64,000 bases of DNA from Flavobacterium sp. 1. Lineage in GTDB: Bacteria > Bacteroidota > Bacteroidia > Flavobacteriales > Flavobacteriaceae. The stretch covers positions 1,426,001 through 1,490,000 of the forward strand of contig NZ_PGER01000001.1 of the NCBI RefSeq assembly GCF_002797935.1. Direction: 5' to 3'. The notes below the pieces were generated by a model that ran no database searches, was not told the origin of the DNA, and saw only the letters and a list, made by a program, of their open reading frames with translations. The translations under genes were made by a program, and so were the position numbers. Shown here in pieces: positions 56,237 to 64,000 of the stretch (the stretch's first letter is position 1; the number at the start of each line of letters is the position of its first letter).

Positions 56237-56701
56237 ATGGTAAACATAGATGATTTCATAAAAAGATTGGAGATTATACTTGAGTATTATAATCTAAATG
56301 CCTCTTCATTTGCAGATAAAATTGGTGTACAGCGTTCCAGCATGTCACATCTGCTTTCTGGAAGAAACAAGCCGAGCTTGGATTTTATCCTTAAAATTAT
56401 TGATATTTTTCCTGATGTGGATTTGTATTGGATACTAAATGGCACTGGAGTTTTTCCAAAAAATTCTGAAATAATCGAAAATCTAAATCAAAATATTACA
56501 GTTTCAAGTTTAGACACTCCTACTCCAATTGATTTATTTTCTCAAATTCAGGTTCCATTAGAATCAAATATCGCTCTTCCAAAATCTAAACAGATTGAAG
56601 CTTCTGCCGAAAATGAAAAAAATGATGAAATAGAAAAAATTGTTTTTTTTTATAAAAATGGAAGTTTCAAAATCTATTCACCGAATCAATTTGAATCTTG
56701 A
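56237..56701 (+). CDS. XRE-family helix-turn-helix regulator
   Basis: This 154-residue protein has an N-terminal HTH (about 5-65: FADKIGVQRSSMSHLLSGRNKPS, then FPDVDLYWILNGTG). A flexible middle precedes a short C-terminal strand pair (KIVFFYKNGSFKIYSP). The N-domain resembles phage-repressor-like HTH, but no prophage genes surround it. A palindromic site overlaps its start codon and another overlaps its predicted -7 box, so autoregulation is likely. It is divergent from the M14 peptidase gene. Confidence 0.88.
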   Translation: MVNIDDFIKRLEIILEYYNLNASSFADKIGVQRSSMSHLLSGRNKPSLDFILKIIDIFPDVDLYWILNGTGVFPKNSEIIENLNQNITVSSLDTPTPIDLFSQIQVPLESNIALPKSKQIEASAENEKNDEIEKIVFFYKNGSFKIYSPNQFES

Positions 56702-56959
56702 ATTCATTCAGAGAAAATCACGAGTTATTCTAACACAGATTTATAAGTTTTAATTTTCAATCTTTGAAATCAAATTAGGTTTTTCTAAAAAAATAAATTT
56801 AGATTTAGAAAAATAAATCTGTAACTCGAGCGATAACAAAATAGGCGAAGCAATCTGCTTTTTTTGAATATAAAATCTAAAATTACAATTTATGAGAATT
56901 GAATATTTCGAGCAAAGACTCAGAAAAAATATTTTACACGATTCTCAGCGAGTTTAATT
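56702..56959. other. 258-bp intergenic region with an interrupted inverted repeat
   Basis: ACAGATTTA (56738-56746) matches TAAATCTGT (56814-56822) in inverted orientation, with CGAGTTA-like extensions at both ends separated by an insertion on the left. It lies between convergent genes and may act in termination. No coding potential was seen. Confidence 0.35.
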
Positions 56960-57514
56960 TTAAGTGACTTTATATCCGTTTTCGGGGATTTTCCCTTTGG
57001 CATCAACAAAATGTTTATTCAAAATAATTAAATCTGATTCAATATCGCCTGTTGGATAAAATGCTTTACCAAAATTCACTACTTTCTTTTCAAAATTTAT
57101 CGATACAGGAATGATGGGTACGTTTGCTTTTAAGGCTATGTAATAAAAACCGGTTTTGAGCTGATCTACTTTTTTTCGCGTTCCTTCTGGAGAGAGTCCC
57201 AATCTGAATGTTTCTTTAGAATTAAATATACTGACAATAGATTCTACTTTGTTCAGTCCTCCTGTTCTATCTAGAGGAGCACCTCCCAAAGATTTAAAAA
57301 AAAATCCAAATGGAAAACGAAATAATTCTTTTTTTCCAACCCAATTGATATCCATGCCTACTGCACCTCTGCAAATAATGGCCACATAAAAATCATGCCA
57401 GCTTGTATGCGGCAATACCATCAACACACTTTTTTTAATTTGTTCATCGAAGCTACCTTCTATTTTCCAGCCCATTAGATTTTCGAAAATCCATTTATAG
57501 ATTTGTCTCTTCAT
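56960..57514 (-). CDS. PlsC-like 1-acylglycerol-3-phosphate acyltransferase
   Basis: This 184-residue protein has the acyltransferase motifs in order: HTSWHDF (HxxxxD), the GGAPLDR region, SPEGTRKK (block III) and VPIIPVS (block IV). It lacks the N-terminal membrane helix of canonical PlsC, as in small Bacteroidota paralogues. It likely acylates a lysophospholipid or related lipid, but the acceptor is unknown. It is divergent from the spermidine-synthase-like gene. Confidence 0.85.
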   Translation of the reverse strand: MKRQIYKWIFENLMGWKIEGSFDEQIKKSVLMVLPHTSWHDFYVAIICRGAVGMDINWVGKKELFRFPFGFFFKSLGGAPLDRTGGLNKVESIVSIFNSKETFRLGLSPEGTRKKVDQLKTGFYYIALKANVPIIPVSINFEKKVVNFGKAFYPTGDIESDLIILNKHFVDAKGKIPENGYKVT

Positions 57515-57577
57515 TTGTTATCAATTTTGCACAAATTAAATAATTAATATCTTATTTTTGATAAAAACCAAAAATTA

Positions 57578-58243
57578 ATGCTTCGCAAATTATTAAGTTA
57601 TATTATACCCATTAAAATTTATAAAACTAATTCTGCACTAAGTAAAACTATTGAAGTTACATGGGCCAATGGCGAGTTAGTACTGGATTCAGAAAACACT
57701 AATTATTCTTATGGCAGTCTGCAGCGCATCTTAAGGAAAGGATTAAAACATTTTGGTTTTAAGAAAATCGCAAAAATGAATAATATTTTGGTACTTGGAG
57801 TTGCAGGTGGCAGCGTGATTAAAACATTGGTAGATGAAATTCATTTTGAAGGTCAAATCACCGGCGTTGATATTGATCCGGATATTATTAAAATTGCAAA
57901 TGAATATTTTAAATTAGACGAAATAAAAAATTTAAATATCATAATTGATGATGCTTTTGAATTTGTATTGAAAACAAAAGACCGTTATGATTTGATTATT
58001 GTTGACATTTTTCAGGATACGAAAATGCCAAATTTTCTATTTGAAAAATTCTTTATTAATAGAATTTGCTTTTTGCTAAAAACTAAAGGAATCATTCTTT
58101 TTAACACAATGTGTCTGACTCCTGGAGATAATGTAAGAAATCATAATTTTATTAAAGACTTCAATGATGAGGGGTATAAAATACAGTCAATCCCGAGAGT
58201 TGAACTCCATAATGAATTGATTATTATTGAAAAACTGAATTGA
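57578..58243 (+). CDS. Spermidine-synthase-like / class I methyltransferase-fold protein
   Basis: This 221-residue Rossmann-fold protein has the nucleotide-type loop ILVLGVAGGSVIKTL, GVDIDPDIIKIANEYF, a DDAFEFV stretch and YDLIIVDIFQDTKMP, as in polyamine aminopropyltransferase relatives. The N-terminal beta domain is shorter than in true SpeE, and the canonical GGGDG is GVAGG. It may be an aminopropyltransferase homologue or a methyltransferase. It ends convergently with kdsB at a shared terminator. Confidence 0.8.
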   Translation: MLRKLLSYIIPIKIYKTNSALSKTIEVTWANGELVLDSENTNYSYGSLQRILRKGLKHFGFKKIAKMNNILVLGVAGGSVIKTLVDEIHFEGQITGVDIDPDIIKIANEYFKLDEIKNLNIIIDDAFEFVLKTKDRYDLIIVDIFQDTKMPNFLFEKFFINRICFLLKTKGIILFNTMCLTPGDNVRNHNFIKDFNDEGYKIQSIPRVELHNELIIIEKLN

Positions 58244-58280
58244 AAAATGCTTCTTTAATCTAAATCAAAGAAGCATTTTT
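58243..58280. terminator. Bidirectional terminator at the convergent end of kdsB
   Basis: A perfect 14-bp stem (58243-58256 with 58267-58280) has A5/T5 ends and a 10-base loop. It overlaps the last base of the plus-strand gene's stop and the kdsB C-terminal codons. Confidence 0.88.
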
Positions 58281-58993
58281 CGAGCTTTTTCTAAATCTTC
58301 AGGAGTATCAATTCCGATACCAACATGTGTGGTTTCTACCATTTTGATGCGCTTTCCAAATTCCAGATAACGCAATTGCTCCAGTTTTTCGGAGGCTTCT
58401 AATGATTTCATGGGTAAACTATAAAAATCCAATAACGCCTGTTTTCTAAAAGCATAAATTCCGATGTGCTGCATATAACGAACACCAACATTTTTTTCTC
58501 TTGGATACGGAATCACAGAACGGGAAAAATACAATGCAAATCCGTTTTGATCAACGACAACTTTAACATTATTTGGATTATTGATTTCATCTTCATTTTT
58601 TATCTCTCTCATCAAGGAAGCCAGATCAACTTGTTTTGAAGCATCATTTTTAAAAATTTCAATGACTTTTGCCAAAGGCTCAGCATCAATAAACGGTTCA
58701 TCTCCTTGTACATTGATAACAATATCAACATCTAGATTTTCAACCGCTTCGGCAATGCGGTCACTCCCCGATTCGTGTTCTTTGATGCTTCGAATAGCTT
58801 TTCCGCCGTTTGAAACAATTTCATCATAAATTAATTCTGAATCGGTAACCACAAAAACATCATCAAATAATTGAGTATTTATGGCTGCTTCATAGGTTCT
58901 TAAAATAACCGTTTTACCTCCTAAATTCTGCATCAGTTTTGCAGGAAATCTTGTGGATGCGTAACGGGCTGGAATGACTGCTATTATTTTCAT
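58265..58993 (-). CDS. kdsB: 3-deoxy-manno-octulosonate cytidylyltransferase
   Basis: KdsB activates Kdo as CMP-Kdo for LPS inner-core synthesis. The 242-residue protein has the signature [15 protein letters not shown] at the N-terminus, [20 protein letters not shown] and [11 protein letters not shown], and [11 protein letters not shown] near the end. Length is normal. It complements the lipid A genes elsewhere in the window. Confidence 0.97.
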   Translation of the reverse strand: MKIIAVIPARYASTRFPAKLMQNLGGKTVILRTYEAAINTQLFDDVFVVTDSELIYDEIVSNGGKAIRSIKEHESGSDRIAEAVENLDVDIVINVQGDEPFIDAEPLAKVIEIFKNDASKQVDLASLMREIKNEDEINNPNNVKVVVDQNGFALYFSRSVIPYPREKNVGVRYMQHIGIYAFRKQALLDFYSLPMKSLEASEKLEQLRYLEFGKRIKMVETTHVGIGIDTPEDLEKARKMLL

Positions 58994-59025
58994 TATTATA
59001 TTTTTTATTTACAGAAATCTGTATT

Positions 59026-59727
59026 TTAATTCAATAAATCAATTCCTTTATTAAAAATAAATTTCACACTTTCTTTTATTATTAACTTACTACTTTCAGA
59101 TAAAAATTCTTTTATAAAAACAGGACCTTGCTTTGAAATTTTTGCCCAAACAAATGATAATTTTTTAATTACCCATTTTTTTGGTCTTTTCGTTAAGTTT
59201 TCTCTTAACTCAATTACCTCATTTAGGATTTCTTCTAATTCAACTTTATTAGTAGCAGTTAAATGTCTTTCTATATTAATTTCTATGTTTTCTAAATGCT
59301 CATCAAGTAATAAAATTTGCTTAATATTAAATGGTTTTATTCCAGCATCTTCATCTATAATTTCAAATTCGGAATAATATTCTGAGGCGAATGCTTCAAT
59401 TATTGGATCGTCAAAAATTGAATTTACCTTTTCATAACCTTCAAGTATATCTAACCATTTTTTAAACTCGTTTCCAATTTGATCAGCAAGTACAGATCCT
59501 CTATTTACACTTTTTGTAAAATCATTTGCAGGTTTACGATTTACTAGCAAGGTAAACTTAGGGTAGGTGGTAAAACTTTCTATTAAAAAATAAAAATCTG
59601 AATTTTTATCTTTATCGATTATTTTAATTATATACTCATCTTGAAGAATTATTTCAAACAAAGAAGAATTTTCTTTTAGTAAAGGCTCTAATGCTTTTAA
59701 AATTTGTAATGGAATTTTTTTCTTCAT
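59026..59727 (-). CDS. Uncharacterised protein, 233 residues
   Basis: I do not recognise a family. It has no signal peptide. The N-terminal part (about 1-85) has a beta-rich region (EIILQDEYIIKIIDKDK, FYFLIESFTTYP). An acidic middle section follows, then a helical C-terminal region rich in Lys with hydrophobic faces (WVIKKLSFVWAKI, LIIKESVKFIFNKGIDLLN). That end could bind a membrane or a partner. A TATATTTG -7 box lies at 59775-59768. It sits between kdsB and the dioxygenase gene. Confidence 0.7.
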   Translation of the reverse strand: MKKKIPLQILKALEPLLKENSSLFEIILQDEYIIKIIDKDKNSDFYFLIESFTTYPKFTLLVNRKPANDFTKSVNRGSVLADQIGNEFKKWLDILEGYEKVNSIFDDPIIEAFASEYYSEFEIIDEDAGIKPFNIKQILLLDEHLENIEINIERHLTATNKVELEEILNEVIELRENLTKRPKKWVIKKLSFVWAKISKQGPVFIKEFLSESSKLIIKESVKFIFNKGIDLLN

Positions 59728-59796
59728 AATTTTCTAAAATATTTTTTCTGCTTTTGTATTACTTTAACAAATATAAACTTTTCACACAAAACCAAT

Positions 59797-60627
59797 CTAC
59801 CTAATCTTCACCGAAGTCATACTCAAAGAACCTGCAACTAATTTGTCATTAAACAAACTTAATTCCTCTGATTTTCCTTTTAATCCCAAAGTATAAATCA
59901 AGGGCAAATAATGATCTGGCGTTGGAATCGCTAGTTGGAAAGCTTTGCTCTGTTTTTCAAAATCTATAAGCGGTTGAAAATTGCCGTCTAGTAAATAATC
60001 ATTTATAACAGTTCTTGCCTCTATTGCCCAATCGAAACCATAATTATCTTTGTCAAAATTATGAAAATCGACCAATCTCAAATTATGGACAATATTTCCG
60101 CTGCCAACAATCAAGATTCCTTTGGTTCGTAATGCACTTAGTTTTTGTGCCAATTCAAAATGGTATTGACCTGATTTCGTGTAATCGATACTCATCTGAA
60201 TTACAGGAATATCAGCATCGGGATATAAATGTTTAATTACACTCCAAGCTCCGTGATCCAAACCCCAATGGTGGTCTAATTCAACAGCCGTTGGCGATAA
60301 TAATTCTTGTGTTGCGGTGGCTAATTCGGGACTTCCTTTTGCAGGATACTGCACTTGGAATAATTCCTGCGGAAAACCTCCAAAATCATGAATTGTTCTT
60401 GGCAGTTCCATCGCGGTAACTTTGGTTCCGCTGGTAAACCAATGTGCCGAAATACATAAAATAGCATTTGGTTTGGGTAATGTTTTGGCCAAATTTCGAA
60501 AACCTGTTACAAACTGATTTTCTTCAATAGCATTCATTGGGCTTCCGTGTCCCAAGAATAAGACAGGCATTTTTTCGGTATTCGAAAAAGTACTTGAAAT
60601 AGTATGTAAATCGTTTAATGTGTTCAT
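59797..60627 (-). CDS. ygiD: 4,5-DOPA-extradiol dioxygenase family protein (YgiD-like)
   Basis: This 276-residue protein is of the LigB-type extradiol dioxygenase superfamily. It has FLGHGSPMNA with a metal-ligand His, ISAHWFT, LDHHWGLDHGAWSV with catalytic His residues, and GSGNIVHNLR. YgiD-like enzymes cleave L-DOPA in vitro; the physiological substrate is generally unknown. It stands alone, followed upstream by a palindromic repeat. Confidence 0.92.
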   Translation of the reverse strand: MNTLNDLHTISSTFSNTEKMPVLFLGHGSPMNAIEENQFVTGFRNLAKTLPKPNAILCISAHWFTSGTKVTAMELPRTIHDFGGFPQELFQVQYPAKGSPELATATQELLSPTAVELDHHWGLDHGAWSVIKHLYPDADIPVIQMSIDYTKSGQYHFELAQKLSALRTKGILIVGSGNIVHNLRLVDFHNFDKDNYGFDWAIEARTVINDYLLDGNFQPLIDFEKQSKAFQLAIPTPDHYLPLIYTLGLKGKSEELSLFNDKLVAGSLSMTSVKIR

Positions 60628-60643
60628 TTTCTTTGTTTTTTTT

Positions 60644-60716
60644 ACCGCAGATTCGCAGATTTTTTATAAATCTATAGCTACTATGTATTATTCATTAAGA
60701 TCTGCGAATCTGCGGT
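60644..60716. repeat. REP-like palindromic element (17-bp arms)
   Basis: ACCGCAGATTCGCAGAT (60644-60660) is matched by its exact reverse complement at 60700-60716, around a 39-base AT-rich loop. Each arm contains two tandem GCAGATT units. The arms are GC-richer than the surroundings, and the element is between two genes on the same strand. Confidence 0.75.
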
Positions 60717-60727
60717 TAAATTTTTAA

Positions 60728-62152
60728 TCATTCCACAAAACTTTCATCTTTAAATCCTATCAAATATAACTTATTTTTGGCACGTGTCATAGCGGTGTAC
60801 AGCCATCGGATATAATCTCTATCAATACCATTTGGCAAATACGGTTGTTCTATAAAGACAGTATTCCACTGTCCTCCCTGAGATTTATGGCAAGTAATAG
60901 CATACGAGAATTTAACCTGCAGTGCGTTGAAATATTCGTTCTCCTTTACTTTTTGGAACTTTTTATATTTAGTGGTTTCGCTCTCATAATCTTTCATCAC
61001 TTCTTGATACAAACGATTTGATTCTTCGAAAGTTAAAGACGGTGATTCACTTTTTATGGTATCCATCAGAAGAACAGTTTCAAAAGGTTTCTGATTTGGA
61101 TAATCGATCATTCGGATTTTTACTTTTGCAAATTTAAAACCGTACAATTCTTTTATGCCAAACATTTCCAAAATTTCGATAATATCACCATTGGCAATAA
61201 AACCAGCTTCATCCGAATCTTTAAGCCAAAAATAATTATTCTTTACCACCATCAGGAAATCGCCTGTTGATAATTCACTTTCTTTGTCGAGGATTTTTGT
61301 TCGAATTTGCTCATTGTATTGATTCGCTCTTTTATTGGAACGAACAATAAAAGCAGTGTCTTCAATACTAAAATTACTGTAAGCCGAGTGAATTGCATCC
61401 TGAATGTCGTAACCGTCAACCAAACGGACAATGTCTTTGAATTTTCGAACATTAAATTTGAATTCGGCTATAAAAGTATCTTTCAATAATTCCCTCAATT
61501 CGGTTGCATTGTGCAAAATACCTGAATTTTCTTCCTGACGCATTACTTCGTCAAGCTCAATATATTCGACTTCTTTGTTGTAATTTATGCTAAGCGTATG
61601 AATGTCCAAAGCCGGGCTTATATCCAAATTTACCGGCGGTAACTGAGCCGTATCACCCAACAGAATCATTTTGCAATTGGTTCCCGAATATACATACGAA
61701 ATCAAATCATCGAGCAAAGAACCATTTTCATACAATTTGGAATCCGAATTAGTGTCCGAAATCATAGAAGCTTCATCGACTATGAAAATCGTATTTTTAT
61801 GCTTGTTTTGCTGTAAAGTAAACGAAACGCCTCCACCGGAATTCTTCTTCGGAAAATAGATTTTTTTATGAATTGTAAAAGCTGGTTTGTTCGAATAATT
61901 GGCAATTACTTTGGCGGCGCGCCCTGTTGGAGCCAGCAAAACATACTTTTTGTTAATCTCTAATAAACTGTTTACAATGGTCGAAATAACAGTGGTTTTT
62001 CCGGTTCCTGCATATCCTTTCAGCACAAAAATGGTCTCATTATGAGTGTCGGTCAAAAAAATAGCTATTTTTTGAAAAAATATATCCTGATTGTATGTTG
62101 GCTGAAAAGGAAATTTTCTCTGTAAATGGCTGTAAAATAAGGAGGAATTCAT
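60728..62152 (-). CDS. RecD-like superfamily 1 DNA helicase
   Basis: This 474-residue ATPase has Walker A GYAGTGKTT near residue 47, LLAPTGRAAKVI, the DEAS box (FIVDEASMISD), and a C-terminal UvrD_C_2-type end (FSYAITCHKSQGGQW, then YTAMTRAKNKLYLIG). It matches the short RecD2-like helicases common in Bacteroidota and is not part of a RecBCD locus. It probably works in DNA repair or replication. No helix-hairpin-helix N-terminal extension is present. Confidence 0.9.
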   Translation of the reverse strand: MNSSLFYSHLQRKFPFQPTYNQDIFFQKIAIFLTDTHNETIFVLKGYAGTGKTTVISTIVNSLLEINKKYVLLAPTGRAAKVIANYSNKPAFTIHKKIYFPKKNSGGGVSFTLQQNKHKNTIFIVDEASMISDTNSDSKLYENGSLLDDLISYVYSGTNCKMILLGDTAQLPPVNLDISPALDIHTLSINYNKEVEYIELDEVMRQEENSGILHNATELRELLKDTFIAEFKFNVRKFKDIVRLVDGYDIQDAIHSAYSNFSIEDTAFIVRSNKRANQYNEQIRTKILDKESELSTGDFLMVVKNNYFWLKDSDEAGFIANGDIIEILEMFGIKELYGFKFAKVKIRMIDYPNQKPFETVLLMDTIKSESPSLTFEESNRLYQEVMKDYESETTKYKKFQKVKENEYFNALQVKFSYAITCHKSQGGQWNTVFIEQPYLPNGIDRDYIRWLYTAMTRAKNKLYLIGFKDESFVE

Positions 62153-62185
62153 TGGGAATATTTAGATTGCAAAGTAAGGCAATTT

Positions 62186-62304
62186 CAATGGCAATATCAA
62201 AAATCAATGTCAATAACAATTACAATATCAATTGCAAAATTCAATTTTATATTTACTTCCTTTTTTTCTATTGCTATTGCAATTGATTTTTGATATTGCC
62301 ATTG
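62186..62304. repeat. 23-bp perfect inverted repeat around a CAAT-rich spacer
   Basis: The left arm 62186-62208 and right arm 62282-62304 are exact reverse complements. The 73-base spacer has many CAAT/CAATT units. The structure lies between the divergent RecD-like and DUF3822 genes, and its right arm overlaps the predicted -33 region of the DUF3822 promoter. Confidence 0.8.
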
Positions 62305-62325
62305 CCTTTTAAATTCGTAAGTTTG
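62296..62325 (+). promoter_or_regulatory. Promoter of DUF3822-rsmD (TTG-N19-TAAGTTTG)
   Basis: TTG at 62296-62298 is followed after 19 bases by TAAGTTTG (62318-62325), a full -7 match. The ATG lies 20 bases further at 62346. Confidence 0.5.
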
Positions 62326-62345
62326 CATTGTCGCAAAAAAATACT

Positions 62346-63158
62346 ATGAACATCAATATAACTGATAAAAAATACAAAAAACTTTCCATTCAGGTTTCAC
62401 TGACGGGGCTGTCTTTTTGTTGTTTTGACACGCTTCATAACAGGATTGTATCACTGAATGAAATTTATTTTGACACTTTTCATAAATCAACGAAGATTGA
62501 AGAATTGTTTTCGAGTGCATTTAGAAATTACCCGGAACTGAATGACCGTTACGATGAAATTCAGGTGATTCATAATAACAATCTTTCGACATTTGTACCC
62601 ACTGCCCTATTTGACGAAAATTTTCTGGGCAGTTATTTACAGTACAACACCAAGGTTTTTGAAACCGATTTTTTTGCATTTGATGAAATTACGAATTATC
62701 AAATGAATACGGTTTATATTCCGTATGTGAATATCAATAACTTTTTTATAGACCAATTTGGTTCTTTTGATTACAGACACGCCAACAGTATATTGGTTTC
62801 AAAGCTTTTGGATGCATCCAAAAATAATGATAATAAGAAAATGATCGTACATTTTAATCCTGGTCATTTTGAAATTATTGTAATTCAGAATCAAAAACTG
62901 CTTTTATTCAATTCATTCGAATATAAAACTCCCGAGGATTTTATTTACTACCTGCTTTTTACGGCCGAACAGTTAAATATGAATCCAGAAAGTTTTAAAC
63001 TTGAATTATTAGGAGCCATTTCGGAGGAAGATGATTTTTATAAAATTGCTTTCAAATACATTCGAAATGTGTCCTTTCTTGATGTTGCCGATTTACAAAA
63101 AAACAACAGCTTTTCAGAAAGACAAAATCTGCAGCATTTTATACTTTTTAACTCATGA
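62346..63158 (+). CDS. DUF3822 family protein
   Basis: This 270-residue protein matches my recollection of DUF3822, a Bacteroidota family with a reported actin-like ATPase fold in a structural-genomics model; the function is unknown. It shows FNPGHFEIIVIQNQKLLLFNSF, whose beta pattern resembles the second half of such a fold, and YYLLFTAEQLNM. The ATG at 62346 follows a -7 box directly; an upstream TTG would lie inside the promoter. It overlaps rsmD by 4 bases (ATGA), a conserved pairing. Confidence 0.82.
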   Translation: MNINITDKKYKKLSIQVSLTGLSFCCFDTLHNRIVSLNEIYFDTFHKSTKIEELFSSAFRNYPELNDRYDEIQVIHNNNLSTFVPTALFDENFLGSYLQYNTKVFETDFFAFDEITNYQMNTVYIPYVNINNFFIDQFGSFDYRHANSILVSKLLDASKNNDNKKMIVHFNPGHFEIIVIQNQKLLLFNSFEYKTPEDFIYYLLFTAEQLNMNPESFKLELLGAISEEDDFYKIAFKYIRNVSFLDVADLQKNNSFSERQNLQHFILFNS

Positions 63159-63757
63159 GAATCATATCAGGAAAATACAAAGGAAGACGCATTTTTCCAC
63201 CAAAAGGGCTCCCCGTTCGGCCTACAACCGACATGAGTAAAGAAGCATTATTCAATGTCTTAAACAATCATTTTAGTTTTGAAGGCCTAAAAATATTGGA
63301 TTTATTCTCTGGAACCGGTAATATCAGTTTTGAGTTTGCTTCACGCGGAAGTACGCCAATTACCTCAGTTGACGGCGATTTTGGCTGTATAAAATTCATC
63401 AAACAAGTGGCATCGGAATATGATTTTAATATAGCGGCCACTAAAAGTGATGTTTTCTCTTTTTTGGAAAAAAGCAAAACAACTTATGATATTATTTTTG
63501 CAGATCCTCCTTATGGCTTAGACCAAAAAATTTTTGAGAAAATTGTATTATTAATTTTCGAAAAAGGATTACTGAATGAAGATGGTATGATGGTTATTGA
63601 GCATTCGAAATACACCAAACTGGATCACATGATTAATTTTTCTTTTCAAAAAAGTTACGGCGGTTCAATTTTTAGTTTCTTCGAATTGAATAAAGGAAAT
63701 GAAGAAGAAGTAGATGATGAATCGAGTCGAAAAGACACGGAAGAAGATGAAGGTTAG
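63155..63757 (+). CDS. rsmD: 16S rRNA (guanine(966)-N(2))-methyltransferase
   Basis: RsmD methylates G966 of 16S rRNA. The 200-residue protein starts with the typical MRIISGKYKGR and has RPTTDMSKEALFNVL, the SAM loop LDLFSGTGNISFE, and the catalytic DPPY (FADPPYGL). It ends in an acidic tail that extends beyond the usual length by about 15 residues. Its start overlaps the DUF3822 stop, implying coupled translation. Confidence 0.95.
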   Translation: MRIISGKYKGRRIFPPKGLPVRPTTDMSKEALFNVLNNHFSFEGLKILDLFSGTGNISFEFASRGSTPITSVDGDFGCIKFIKQVASEYDFNIAATKSDVFSFLEKSKTTYDIIFADPPYGLDQKIFEKIVLLIFEKGLLNEDGMMVIEHSKYTKLDHMINFSFQKSYGGSIFSFFELNKGNEEEVDDESSRKDTEEDEG

Positions 63758-63787
63758 TATACTACCAAACGATTTTATATAAAATAA

Positions 63788-63809
63788 AGCCCTTGCTATT
63801 GCAGGGGCT
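63788..63809 (-). terminator. Hairpin at the end of the last partial gene
   Basis: AGCCCTTGC and GCAGGGGCT form a 9-bp stem with one G-T pair and a 4-base loop. It overlaps the stop codon of the minus-strand partial gene, and A/T-rich sequence follows on that side. It probably ends transcription between the convergent genes. Confidence 0.55.
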
Positions 63810-64000
63810 CTGGTATTTTAGTAGGTCTTGGTTTTTTAGCCTTTTTAAAAGAAAAATAATAGTTACAGCCTGCTCCAAGTACATTATTTGTATTAATTCT
63901 ACTAGCTCCACTATGACTTAATTGATTCAAAGCCTTACCCATATCAACATTTTGATAATAGATATTCAAACATAAAGAATCCGTATTATCATTAGAAACA
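63796..64000 (-). CDS. C-terminal end of an unknown protein, truncated by the window edge
   Basis: The last 67 codons of a minus-strand gene reach a TAG at 63796-63798. The visible part contains DSLCLNIYYQNVDMGKALNQ, a Cys in GAGCNYYFSF, and a basic-Pro tail (KKAKKPRPTKIPEPLQ). I do not recognise it. It converges on rsmD. Confidence 0.6.
   Translation of the reverse strand, partial: VSNDNTDSLCLNIYYQNVDMGKALNQLSHSGASRINTNNVLGAGCNYYFSFKKAKKPRPTKIPEPLQ

Noticed and set aside
56237..56701. XRE regulator as a sign of a prophage or toxin-antitoxin system
   Set aside because: No phage structural, integrase or toxin-like gene is adjacent; the neighbours are a peptidase and an acyltransferase.
62150..62310. 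Repeat-rich stretch considered as a CRISPR array or attachment site
   Set aside because: The units are short, irregular CAAT-type repeats without uniform spacers, no cas or integrase genes are near, and an inverted repeat describes it better.

Overview
The window is low-GC, densely coded chromosomal DNA from a gliding-type member of the Bacteroidota, most likely a Flavobacterium. The evidence is a type IX secretion system (T9SS) component (PorQ), a PorP/SprF start next to a large cell-surface protein with a gliding-type C-terminal domain, a secreted GH8 glucanase with a T9SS sorting tail, promoters of the Bacteroidota form TTTG-N19/20-TAnnTTTG, the lpxD / lpxC-fabZ fusion / lpxA / efp order, and the absence of Shine-Dalgarno sequences. 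Most of the window is ordinary core genome. No prophage, CRISPR array or defence island was found.

Layout. 1-15 kb (minus strand): PorP/SprF start and its partner adhesin, ribosomal protein S1 with a clear promoter and leader hairpin, GH8 glucanase, nucleoside-type permease, cmk, porQ, lon and a two-domain lipoprotein. 15.2-18.2 kb (plus): an ECF sigma factor, a membrane anti-sigma candidate and two exported beta-repeat proteins in one tightly packed operon. An IS256-family element (18167-19511, 8-bp target duplication) lies between the last operon gene and its terminator; its transposase appears to have lost the first catalytic Asp. 19.7-29.5 kb (minus): an outer-membrane protein, a UMF1-type transporter and an alpha-glucan cluster (glgA, glgC, glgE, glgB) that includes the maltose-1-phosphate polymerase GlgE but none of the usual enzymes that supply maltose 1-phosphate.

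29.7-40.3 kb: an alpha/beta hydrolase with msrB, then the minus-strand lipid A / translation block (HD phosphohydrolase, lpxD, lpxC-fabZ, lpxA, efp, a second LpxD-like gene, an NTF2-like gene, sucD), and a GntR-type regulator. 40.5-50.9 kb: tRNA-Val, an MsbA-like ABC exporter, proline dehydrogenase, aroB, a 59-codon small gene, arginine decarboxylase, a deoxyhypusine-synthase-like gene, an acidic-tailed protein, recQ and a DNA glycosylase. 51-64 kb: DinB-like protein, PEP carboxylase, Lrp regulator, an M14 peptidase broken by a one-base frame change, an XRE regulator with repeated palindromic sites, a lysophospholipid-type acyltransferase, a spermidine-synthase-like protein, kdsB, an unknown protein, a DOPA-dioxygenase family protein, a RecD-like helicase, a DUF3822 protein, rsmD and the end of an unknown gene.

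The most interesting features are regulatory or structural. First, an array of TTTAC-N4-GTAAA palindromes fills the divergent region between the M14 peptidase and the XRE regulator and overlaps the predicted promoters of both. Second, the peptidase frame break falls exactly on an A-AAA-AAG heptamer, the type of site used for -1 ribosomal frameshifting, although a simple one-base deletion or sequencing error explains it equally well. Third, the IS element has intact ends and target duplication but an Asp-to-Gly change at a catalytic position.
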